Source: Nitrospirota bacterium (GTDB taxonomy: Bacteria; Nitrospirota; Thermodesulfovibrionia; Thermodesulfovibrionales; UBA6898). From it: a stretch of DNA of 5,284 bases. This document shows, in pieces, positions 1-5,284 of the stretch. Made by a program: the position numbers and the translations under genes. Location: assembly GCA_021787505.1 (NCBI GenBank), contig JAJYLU010000176.1:1-5284 (forward strand), written 5' to 3'. The notes beneath the pieces were generated by a model that saw nothing but the letters and a program-made list of their open reading frames with translations, did no database searches and was not told the DNA's origin. Positions within the stretch are counted from its first letter, which is position 1; each line of letters opens with the position of its first letter.

Positions 1-1317
1 TCCCCTGCAATTGTCGCACCCGGCGCCCCTGTATAACATTTGAGGTCTTAAGTTTTCATCTTCAAAAAATGAGGTCTCAGTCTCCGCAGGCTCATACGCT
101 TCCCTGCAATACGGACATATGGTCCTCACAAGCCTTTGCGCAAGGACAGCCACCAATGATGAAGCGATCAGGAACGGCTCAACCCCCATATCCATAAGTC
201 GCGTGAGGGCCGACGCAGAGTCATTCGTATGCAGTGTGCTGAGAACAAGATGGCCGGTGAGCGACGCCTGAATGGCGATTTCCGCCGTCTCATAATCCCT
301 TATTTCACCTACCATGATCACGTCCGGGTCCTGCCTCAGAATCGATCTCAGACCCGAAGCAAAGGTCAGACCGATCTTGGGGTTTACCTGTATCTGTCCC
401 ACGCCTTTGAGTTGATACTCTACAGGGTCTTCAACCGTTATTATGTTCTTTTCCTCGGTGTGTATCCTGTTCAACGCGGCGTACAGGGTCGTTGTCTTGC
501 CGCTACCGGTTGGACCCGTCACAAGGATGATCCCGTTTGTCCTTGTAAGGAAATCCTCAAGTCGCGCCGTGTCCTCCTCATCGAGTCCCACCTCGTGGAG
601 GCTGATAAGTCCCTGCTTCCTGTCCAGCAGCCTGAGTACAGCCCTTTCCCCGAAGGACGTCGGGACTATAGATACCCTTATGTCGATGTCCCTTGCTCCT
701 ATAATGAGCCTCATCCGCCCGTCCTGCGGAAGTCGCTTTTCAGCGATATCCAGATTCGCCATGATCTTCACCCTGCTTATAAGGGCGTCCTGTATGATCT
801 TCGGAGGCGTGAGCACGCTGCGAAGGATTCCGTCTATCCTCATGCGCACGTCGAGTTCCTTTTCATAAGGCTCGATATGGATATCGCTGGCCTTCTCCTT
901 AACGGCCTGCAGGAAAAGGGCGTTCAGCAGGCGTATGATAGGCGCCTCTTCCGTAAGCTCCAGGAGGTCTTTGGGCGACTCGAACTCCGTGGCCACGGCC
1001 GAAAAATCTTCACCTGCTATGCCGTCCATGACTTCACGGGCCGTTCCCATCTGACCATAGAACCTGTTGATAGCTTCGATGACCGCCCCCGCATCCGCCT
1101 TCATCGGGCGCGGCGTCAATCCGTATCTCTTTGCCAGATCGAGGACGGCAAGGATTCCTCTTTCGTCGGCCACCGCGGCCCTGAGAAACCCGTTCTCCCT
1201 CCTCAGCGGCATGACGAGGTTATTTTTTGCAAAAGGAAGGGGGACTTCTTTCACGAGCGTGACGTCGACGTCTTCGTCTTTTATGGTCTCAATGGTTTCC
1301 ATGGGTTTAAGAGACAT
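1..1317 (-). CDS. gspE: Type II secretion system assembly ATPase GspE (3' end cut by window edge)
   Basis: Cytoplasmic hexameric ATPase that drives pseudopilus assembly in the T2SS. Reading the minus strand from ATG at 1317 gives 439 uninterrupted codons to the window edge. Residues about 20-90 form the N-terminal GspE/MshEN-like domain (VPLPFAKNNLVMPL, then a VADERG stretch). Residues about 105-390 are the secretion ATPase core: SDIHIEP at 144-150, Walker A GPTGSGKTT at 268-276 with Lys274, Asp box VEDPVEY at 295-301, Walker B DPDVIMVGEIRD at 330-341, and His box TGHLVLSTLHTNDS near 354-366. A tetracysteine zinc motif follows, CPYC at 401-404 and CDNC at 434-437. All key residues are present. 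By family length (about 500 aa) some 50-70 residues are missing to the left. The start is not certain: the Shine-Dalgarno is weak, and an in-frame TTG at 1326 lies 6 nt after a GGG; a stop at 1330-1332 excludes anything longer. PilB is a close paralogue, but position after gspC-gspD favours GspE. Confidence 0.96.
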   Translation of the reverse strand, partial: MSLKPMETIETIKDEDVDVTLVKEVPLPFAKNNLVMPLRRENGFLRAAVADERGILAVLDLAKRYGLTPRPMKADAGAVIEAINRFYGQMGTAREVMDGIAGEDFSAVATEFESPKDLLELTEEAPIIRLLNALFLQAVKEKASDIHIEPYEKELDVRMRIDGILRSVLTPPKIIQDALISRVKIMANLDIAEKRLPQDGRMRLIIGARDIDIRVSIVPTSFGERAVLRLLDRKQGLISLHEVGLDEEDTARLEDFLTRTNGIILVTGPTGSGKTTTLYAALNRIHTEEKNIITVEDPVEYQLKGVGQIQVNPKIGLTFASGLRSILRQDPDVIMVGEIRDYETAEIAIQASLTGHLVLSTLHTNDSASALTRLMDMGVEPFLIASSLVAVLAQRLVRTICPYCREAYEPAETETSFFEDENLRPQMLYRGAGCDNCRG

Positions 1318-1374
1318 ACTACGCAACGGTTACCCAAAAGAACAGTGAAAATACGAGACTGCTTCCGGATTAGA

Positions 1375-1395
1375 CTTTCGAAATATTTACGAAAG
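1375..1395. repeat. Small inverted repeat in the gspD-gspE gap
   Basis: CTTTCG at 1375-1380 is matched by CGAAAG at 1390-1395 across an AT-only 9-nt spacer, giving a perfect 6-bp stem. It sits in the 115-nt gap (1318-1432) between the gspD stop and the gspE start. No T-run follows on either strand, so it does not look like an intrinsic terminator. It could be an mRNA hairpin between the two cistrons, or chance. No good SD or clear sigma-70 promoter was found in the rest of the gap. Confidence 0.4.
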
Positions 1396-1432
1396 AGCGG
1401 CGCGAAGCAATCTCCCGAACCTTTCATAAACT

Positions 1433-3589
1433 TCACTTCTGAATCTTTACTATATAGTTCGGCTCGGCATATTCCACTTCGGGCTTCTTCGAGAATTCCT
1501 TTATCGCTTCTTCCACATCCTGATCTTTCCGCAAACGAATTTGGTACACCTTTATCCCTCCCAAATAGTTGATGAGGGTTGCGCCCTCTTTTGAGATGAT
1601 CCCGCGTGCAGTCTCATCGGTCACCCCCGCCTTGAACTTTACAAGAAGCTCTCCTGCGGCATAGCGCTTTTCAGACACTCCGAACTCCCTTTCCTTCTCC
1701 CTCGTTATTTCGGCAAGACGCGTCGGCTCCTTCACCACGCTCGGCGTGAGGAAGACAAGAAGGTTTGTCTTGTTCCTTGTCACATTCTTCTGCGTAAAGA
1801 GCCAGCCCAGGACAGGGATATCCCCGAGTATCGGCATCTTTGTGACTTGCTCTTCATCGGTTTCCTGCATCAAGCCGCCGATGACGACGGTTTGCGAGTC
1901 CTTCACGACAACAGATGTCTTGGTGGAGCGTTTTGTAATAGTGGGACCGACGCTTATAGTGACCTGATCGGATTGCCCGCCCTTGACGGAAGAAATCTCC
2001 TGGTATATATCGAGTTTCACGTGGTCTCCCTCGGTAATCTGGGGCGTGATCCTCAGGATGATGCCGATATCCTGCCGTACGATAGAGTTGAGTATTGATG
2101 TGCTCGTGGCAACCCCCGTCTGTGATTGTGATACAAAAGGCACATTCTCGCCCACGATAATCTCGGCCTCCTTGTTGTCCGAAGTGAGTATCTGGGGAGT
2201 CGAAAGAACATTTATAGCGTCCTTGAAATCTTCGAGACTAAAAAGGGCTGCGTAGCCGGGGACCGTGAGAGTCGAGGTAACGGGAGTGCCGTCAGTGCCT
2301 ATTGTAGTAAAAGGGACATTGAGAAAATTTCCCAGCCCGCCGATGGACGCGCCTTCAAGCCCTTGTAATACATTCTGGAGATCAGTCTGGGTTATGGTCC
2401 CGAAGCCCCCTATTGCAATAGGCGCTCCGCTGCTTGATTTGGCCGTTGCCCTCCATTTCACCCCAAGACTCCTCAACTTGTCCATCGTTGCCTCAACGAT
2501 CATGGCCTCCACATAAACCTGCCTCCGCCTCTTGTCCAGCTGCTTGATGACCTGCAGAAGGCTCTGCTGGTCGGAAGGAGACGCCACGATAATCAGGGAG
2601 TTCGACGCCTTATCAGGCGTAATCGTTATCCCGCCGGGGGCCTCGAACGGCGTCACAGGGGCAGCGCCCGCAATCTGCTGCTGCGGTTTAATGCCTTTTA
2701 TCATGCCGTCGAGGACTTTCGCCAGGTCCGTGGCATCGGCGTTTTCGAGAAAATATACGTTGATCCTTCCCTGGGCCTCGGCCGAAGGGACGTCAAGAAG
2801 CTCTATAAGGGACTTCATTGATTCACGCATCCCCTTGTCGCCGAAAAGGACAACAGCGTTCAATCTCTGGTCGGCCACTGCCTTCGCCTCTTCAGTCGCC
2901 GAAGGCTGGGGGCCGATCCTCAACTTCCGGCTCATGCCCTCATTGAGTATCTTCGCCAGGGTGTCGGCGCTCGCGAACTTGAGAAAAATGATCTCAGGGC
3001 CTTCCCTCATGGAGGGCTGATCGATGCTGCCCACAATGGACAGTATCTTCTCCATGTTTAGTCCCGAATCTATCACGAGCAGCAGGTTTCCGGGCCCGAA
3101 CGCCGATGCATAACCGTCCCTCGAAACAATGGGCTGCAGGAATTTGAGGGCATCGTCGGAAGAGATATTCTTCAGAGGGATAAGGCGGGCGATATAGCTT
3201 TCATTCACCGGCTGCCTGTCTTTCGCTATCTCAATGCCTCTCTGTTTTGCCTCCGAGGACGGGATGATCTTGTAAGCATCGACTCCGGACGGCACAACTG
3301 TAAAACCCTTCAGCTCAAGAACGGAAGTGAACAGGTTGAAGGCCTCATCGACATTCAGCTTTGAGGGAGCAATAATGGTGATCTTTCCCTTTAACCTATC
3401 GTCGAAGATGAAGTTCTTCTTCGTGATGTCGCTGATGAATTTCGTGATAGCGGGGAGATCGACATCGACAAAGTTAAATGTCACCTTGGCAGGCTCCCTG
3501 GCCTCCTTAGCTTCCGTTAATGTCGCCGACTGTGAGAGCAGCCCGAGCACTACGGCGAGGAATAATAGTGCAGCGAGGTTCCTTCTCAT
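1433..3589 (-). CDS. gspD: Type II secretion system secretin GspD with a subtilase-propeptide-like C-terminal domain
   Basis: Outer-membrane multimeric channel through which folded exoproteins leave the periplasm. The 718-aa product starts with a Sec signal peptide (MRRN, hydrophobic LAALLFLAVVLGLL, likely cleavage near residue 27; no lipobox Cys). Periplasmic domains follow: N0 about 36-108, N1 about 131-193, N2 about 197-268, and N3 about 274-352 with a Gln/Ala/Pro-rich loop at 302-320. The secretin beta-barrel domain spans about 356-618, opening with VYVEAMIVEATM, passing LSTPQILTSDNKEAEIIVG at 462-480, and ending with the secretin signature at 566-598 (VVIGGL then MPILGDIPVLGWLF). Residues 619-643 are a charged linker. 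Residues 644-717 are an extra domain resembling subtilisin-family propeptides (listed separately); no typical pilotin-binding S-domain is seen. The ATG overlaps the gspC stop and has no SD, which points to translational coupling. Secretin assignment is secure; domain borders are approximate. Confidence 0.98.
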   Translation of the reverse strand: MRRNLAALLFLAVVLGLLSQSATLTEAKEAREPAKVTFNFVDVDLPAITKFISDITKKNFIFDDRLKGKITIIAPSKLNVDEAFNLFTSVLELKGFTVVPSGVDAYKIIPSSEAKQRGIEIAKDRQPVNESYIARLIPLKNISSDDALKFLQPIVSRDGYASAFGPGNLLLVIDSGLNMEKILSIVGSIDQPSMREGPEIIFLKFASADTLAKILNEGMSRKLRIGPQPSATEEAKAVADQRLNAVVLFGDKGMRESMKSLIELLDVPSAEAQGRINVYFLENADATDLAKVLDGMIKGIKPQQQIAGAAPVTPFEAPGGITITPDKASNSLIIVASPSDQQSLLQVIKQLDKRRRQVYVEAMIVEATMDKLRSLGVKWRATAKSSSGAPIAIGGFGTITQTDLQNVLQGLEGASIGGLGNFLNVPFTTIGTDGTPVTSTLTVPGYAALFSLEDFKDAINVLSTPQILTSDNKEAEIIVGENVPFVSQSQTGVATSTSILNSIVRQDIGIILRITPQITEGDHVKLDIYQEISSVKGGQSDQVTISVGPTITKRSTKTSVVVKDSQTVVIGGLMQETDEEQVTKMPILGDIPVLGWLFTQKNVTRNKTNLLVFLTPSVVKEPTRLAEITREKEREFGVSEKRYAAGELLVKFKAGVTDETARGIISKEGATLINYLGGIKVYQIRLRKDQDVEEAIKEFSKKPEVEYAEPNYIVKIQK
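1439..1660 (-). other. C-terminal domain of GspD resembling a subtilisin-family (I9/fervidolysin-type) propeptide
   Basis: Encodes GspD residues 644-717. The pattern reads as a ferredoxin-like beta-alpha-beta-beta-alpha-beta unit: strand GELLVKFK (646-653), helix from TDETARGIISKEG (657-669), strands around ATLINYL and IKVYQIRLR (670-687), helix DVEEAIKEFSKKPE (691-704), and final strand VEYAEPNYIVKI (705-716). GELLVKFKAGV near the start and PEVEYAEPNY near the end are hallmark strings of S8 peptidase propeptides as I know them. In those proteases this module folds the catalytic domain and inhibits it. Here no catalytic domain follows; the protein ends two residues after the last strand. Recognition is from memory of the family, not from a search. 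The function on a secretin is unknown. Confidence 0.8.
3586..3589 (-). promoter_or_regulatory. ATGA stop-start overlap coupling gspC and gspD
   Basis: On the minus strand the gspD ATG (3589-3587) shares bases with the gspC TGA stop (3588-3586). No Shine-Dalgarno-like purine run precedes the gspD ATG, so gspD is probably translated by ribosomes finishing gspC. This also supports both the gspC end and the gspD start. Confidence 0.85.
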
Positions 3590-4455
3590 CTGATCTGATA
3601 CGTCAAGGTCATTTTCGCTCCTCCTCTCAGGATGTCGACCTGTACCCTGTCCATTCCCCTCAGGGCGGTAAATGCCTGAAGAGCATTATCGGGATTGGAG
3701 ATATTATAATCATTGATCCGCAAAAGAACATCGCCGTTCTGAAGACCGAGACTCTGGTATATTCCGCCGCTTCTCACCTCGCGCAGGACGAAACCCTCCT
3801 GCTTGCCGTTTGCGAAGTTAGGCTGAAGCCTCGCGTCCGTCATAAGCTGGTTCGGGTTTTCCAGGGCAGCGAAGACCTTTTTCTGGTCGACCACAAACGA
3901 ACCCCTGCCGGTGCTCCTCGCAAAATCCGACGTGGAAGCGCCGCCTTCGGAAGGATTGACCTCGTTTATTGTCAACAATTCGGCCATCGGGATCTTCACC
4001 TCGCTGCCGCCCTCCGAAATGAATACCTTATCGCTGTAAATCCTCTTCAGTTTTCCCACATTAAAGACATTCTCCCCGACCCTGAATACCTCTTGCTTGC
4101 CGCTCTTGTCCGCAAATATGGCATAACTGCGGGAAGGCGCGCCCGAGACCGTACCGATGAGGAGGATGTCCGAGTGCGAAGCAGACCCTTCTTTCGACAC
4201 GGACAGGGGCCTTAGCTGACCTGCCGGGAACCCGAAGGGATTATTGGTCAGTATGCCTGCATAATCCAGAAGTCCTTTTCTCGTCTTTTGAGCCGCGGGA
4301 GGAGCGGGAGGCTGGAGTCTCACGGCCTTTTCGTAAGAATGCGCAAGAAGATCCCTTGCAAAAATGAGCGCAAGAACCAGCAGAAAAAGCGACAGAAGCA
4401 CGTTAAGTAATGTCGGCAGCTTCGGATATCTTAATAGAAGGTCAGTCCCGTACAT
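3586..4455 (-). CDS. gspC: Type II secretion system inner-membrane protein GspC (HR plus PDZ domains)
   Basis: Bitopic inner-membrane protein that links the inner-membrane platform to the secretin by binding the GspD N0 domain. The 289-aa product has a short cytoplasmic tail, one membrane helix (about 16-33, LLNVLLSLFLLVLALIFA), and a Pro/Ala-rich periplasmic linker (47-56, QPPAPPAA). Residues about 95-165 form the homology region: ILLIGTVSG at 97-105, then SYAIFADK, VFRVGENV and VKIPMAELL. Residues about 187-288 form a PDZ domain: GFVLREVRSGG at 221-231, LGLQNGDVLLRINDYNI at 236-252, and a final strand pair DILRGGAKMTLTYQIR. It therefore belongs to the PDZ-type GspC group rather than the coiled-coil (PulC/OutC versus XcpP) variants. 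Length is normal. The ATG at 4455 sits 6 nt after a short AGG, a weak ribosome site. It is the first gene of the operon, overlaps gspD by 4 nt, and has a candidate promoter directly upstream. Confidence 0.95.
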   Translation of the reverse strand: MYGTDLLLRYPKLPTLLNVLLSLFLLVLALIFARDLLAHSYEKAVRLQPPAPPAAQKTRKGLLDYAGILTNNPFGFPAGQLRPLSVSKEGSASHSDILLIGTVSGAPSRSYAIFADKSGKQEVFRVGENVFNVGKLKRIYSDKVFISEGGSEVKIPMAELLTINEVNPSEGGASTSDFARSTGRGSFVVDQKKVFAALENPNQLMTDARLQPNFANGKQEGFVLREVRSGGIYQSLGLQNGDVLLRINDYNISNPDNALQAFTALRGMDRVQVDILRGGAKMTLTYQIR

Positions 4456-4469
4456 GTCGAACCTAAAGG

Positions 4470-4499
4470 ATTATAAACAAACAAACGCCATTTTTACAA
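4470..4499 (-). promoter_or_regulatory. Candidate sigma-70 promoter of the gspCDE operon
   Basis: On the minus strand a perfect TATAAT lies at 4475-4470, with TTGTAA (4 of 6 matches to TTGACA) at 4499-4494 and an 18-bp spacer. The predicted transcription start, near 4463, is only about 8 nt before the gspC ATG at 4455. The mRNA would be almost leaderless and the AGG at 4464-4462 would be at its very 5' end. The spacer holds three AAAC units (plus strand). Position and consensus -10 are supportive; the short leader is a caution, so a second upstream promoter is possible. Confidence 0.5.
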
Positions 4500-4532
4500 C
4501 AAAAGCCGCGTTCGTCCTTACTCTTGAAAGCA

Positions 4533-4550
4533 GGAATCTTTCCTTATTCC
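4533..4550. repeat. Inverted repeat GGAAT-N8-ATTCC in the divergent intergenic region
   Basis: GGAAT at 4533-4537 and ATTCC at 4546-4550 are perfect inverted half-sites, centred between the two divergent promoters. An overlapping pair, GAAAG (4526-4530) and CTTTC (4538-4542), shares the region. It lies just upstream of the plus-strand -10, so it could be an operator. Five-base arms are short enough to occur by chance. Confidence 0.3.
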
Positions 4551-4563
4551 CGCACTTTTGCGT

Positions 4564-4569
4564 TATAAT
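4564..4569 (+). promoter_or_regulatory. Candidate -10 element for the sensor gene
   Basis: A perfect TATAAT predicts transcription starting near 4576, giving a leader of about 19 nt that contains a GAGAG ribosome site. No convincing -35 is seen at 16-18 bp spacing (the 17-bp position reads TCCTTA), and the extended -10 TG is displaced, so the promoter may need an activator or may be weak. Confidence 0.5.
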
Positions 4570-4585
4570 TAATTGAAAACGTTGT

Positions 4586-4590
4586 GAGAG
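4586..4590 (+). promoter_or_regulatory. Ribosome binding site of the sensor gene
   Basis: GAGAG ends 4 nt before the ATG at 4595. It is a modest Shine-Dalgarno with slightly short spacing, and it selects this ATG over the internal ATG pair at residues 18-19, which fall inside the first membrane helix. Confidence 0.5.
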
Positions 4591-4594
4591 TTTT

Positions 4595-5284
4595 ATGCTT
4601 AGGACCTTTTTTCTGAACCTTTCATTAAACAAAAAGCTGGTTCTCATGATGCTCTTCCTGAGCTTCATACTGCTTTTTATTCTCTGGTTCCTCTACTGGC
4701 AATCTGAAAGGGCGCTCTTGAATGAACTCGGCAAGCAGACAGCGGAACTTTCGAAGGCTATCCAGGTCGGCGTTGAGGAGGTCACCGGAAGCGGCTCATC
4801 CGATGAATCCCGGCTTGCCCAATACCTTAAGAAGCTTAACTCAAAAGGGATAAACGAAATATCGATCATCAGCAATACGGATGAGATTATTGCAAGCACA
4901 AACCCCACGAAGATCGGGGCCGCGGTCAGCCCCAAGAAGAAGGAACTTATTATTAAGGCGGAACTCGGCGAGCCCGTATCAAAAGAAGGAATGACTTACA
5001 ACGTTATCGTTCCGGTCATCGCCGGCGAGGCCCAGTACGGTTACATCCACTTGAAGATCAATTCGGACGATGTTTCATTGATGCTGAAGCACAACATGGT
5101 TAAAAGGATTCTTGCCGCCCTCCTTGTCTTCGGGCTCGGCATAGGCATCGCGATATTCCTTTCAATGAGATACACGGAACCCATACACAGCGTCGTCAAT
5201 GCCGCGAAGAAGGTCGCGGCGGGAGACTTCGACCAGACCCTGCCTGTCGACAGAAAAGACGAGATCGGGGAGCTGACTGCGGGC
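4595..5284 (+). CDS. Membrane sensor protein, Cache-like plus HAMP domain (3' end cut; probably a sensor histidine kinase)
   Basis: The first 230 codons of a transmembrane signalling protein, open to the window edge. Residues 1-14 are a basic cytoplasmic tail (NKK at 12-14). TM1 is about 15-34, followed by an extracytoplasmic region, 35-169. Within it, ISIISNTDEIIASTNPTKIG (89-108) and VIVPVIAGEAQYGYIHLKI (137-155) resemble a single Cache ligand-binding domain. TM2 is about 170-190, and a HAMP domain starts at 192 (RYTEPI, then AAGDF at 208-212 and DEIGEL at 222-227). HAMP domains pass conformational signals to histidine kinase, chemoreceptor or diguanylate cyclase outputs; the output here lies outside the window. 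A sensor kinase is the likeliest by frequency and gene context, but that is inference. The gene is divergent from gspC across 139 bp. Start choice rests on the GAGAG site and the positive-inside tail. Confidence 0.88.
   Translation, partial: MLRTFFLNLSLNKKLVLMMLFLSFILLFILWFLYWQSERALLNELGKQTAELSKAIQVGVEEVTGSGSSDESRLAQYLKKLNSKGINEISIISNTDEIIASTNPTKIGAAVSPKKKELIIKAELGEPVSKEGMTYNVIVPVIAGEAQYGYIHLKINSDDVSLMLKHNMVKRILAALLVFGLGIGIAIFLSMRYTEPIHSVVNAAKKVAAGDFDQTLPVDRKDEIGELTAG

Noticed and set aside
1..1317. Type IV pilus ATPase PilB instead of GspE
   Set aside because: The ATPase core cannot separate them alone, but the gene directly follows gspC and gspD on the same strand, and GspC has no counterpart in type IV pilus systems.
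1375..1395. Intrinsic terminator between gspD and gspE
   Set aside because: The stem is only 6 bp with an AT-rich loop, and no T-run follows on either strand.
1281..1427. Minus-strand 48-codon ORF (ATG at 1427) bridging gspD and gspE
   Set aside because: It has no Shine-Dalgarno, overlaps the gspE start in another frame and has no recognisable features.
229..1572. Plus-strand open frame of 447 codons antisense to gspE
   Set aside because: It lies in codon register opposite gspE and stays open because gspE avoids TTA, CTA and TCA codons there. The translation is rich in Arg/His/Pro with no domain pattern, and the gspE strand carries all the ATPase motifs.
3520..4215. Plus-strand open frame of 231 codons antisense to gspC
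   Set aside because: It is opposite a well-recognised GspC with HR and PDZ domains, shows no family pattern and has no ribosome site that would favour it.
4476..4563. Sigma-54 (-24/-12) promoter between gspC and the sensor gene
   Set aside because: A TGGC occurs on the minus strand near 4490 and a TTGC on the plus strand near 4558, but neither has its partner GC or GG element at the required spacing.
4471..4668. Minus-strand 65-codon ORF across the divergent intergenic region
   Set aside because: It overlaps the start of the sensor gene antisense and runs through the gspC promoter, with no coding signal.

Overview
The window carries the start of a type II secretion system (T2SS, general secretory pathway) operon on the minus strand and a divergently transcribed membrane sensor gene on the plus strand. 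Read in transcription order, the minus-strand operon is gspC (inner-membrane clamp protein, 289 aa), gspD (outer-membrane secretin, 718 aa) and gspE (assembly ATPase, first 439 codons, running off the left edge). gspC and gspD overlap by an ATGA, while gspE follows after a 115-nt gap. The plus-strand gene at the right edge encodes TM1, an extracytoplasmic Cache-like domain, TM2 and a HAMP domain. Its output domain lies outside the window.

The organism is a diderm (Gram-negative) bacterium, because a secretin and a GspC need two membranes. A compact gspC-gspD-gspE order, no visible pilotin-type S-domain on the secretin, and moderate base composition (by eye slightly above 50% G+C, not counted) suggest a Nitrospirota or Desulfobacterota-like lineage. 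That placement is inference and cannot be settled from this window.

Layout: 1-1317 gspE (partial); 1318-1432 short gap with a small inverted repeat; 1433-3589 gspD; 3586-4455 gspC; 4456-4594 divergent intergenic region with a consensus -10 hexamer facing each way; 4595-5284 sensor gene (partial). GspC bridges the inner-membrane platform to the periplasmic N-domains of the GspD channel, and GspE powers pseudopilus assembly from the cytoplasm. The sensor may control the operon or may only be a neighbour.

The item most worth a second look is the C-terminus of GspD. After a complete secretin domain it carries a domain of about 75 residues that reads like the propeptide (I9/fervidolysin-type inhibitor-chaperone) of subtilisin-family proteases, in the place where many GspD proteins carry a pilotin-binding S-domain. 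Everything else reads as an ordinary T2SS locus.
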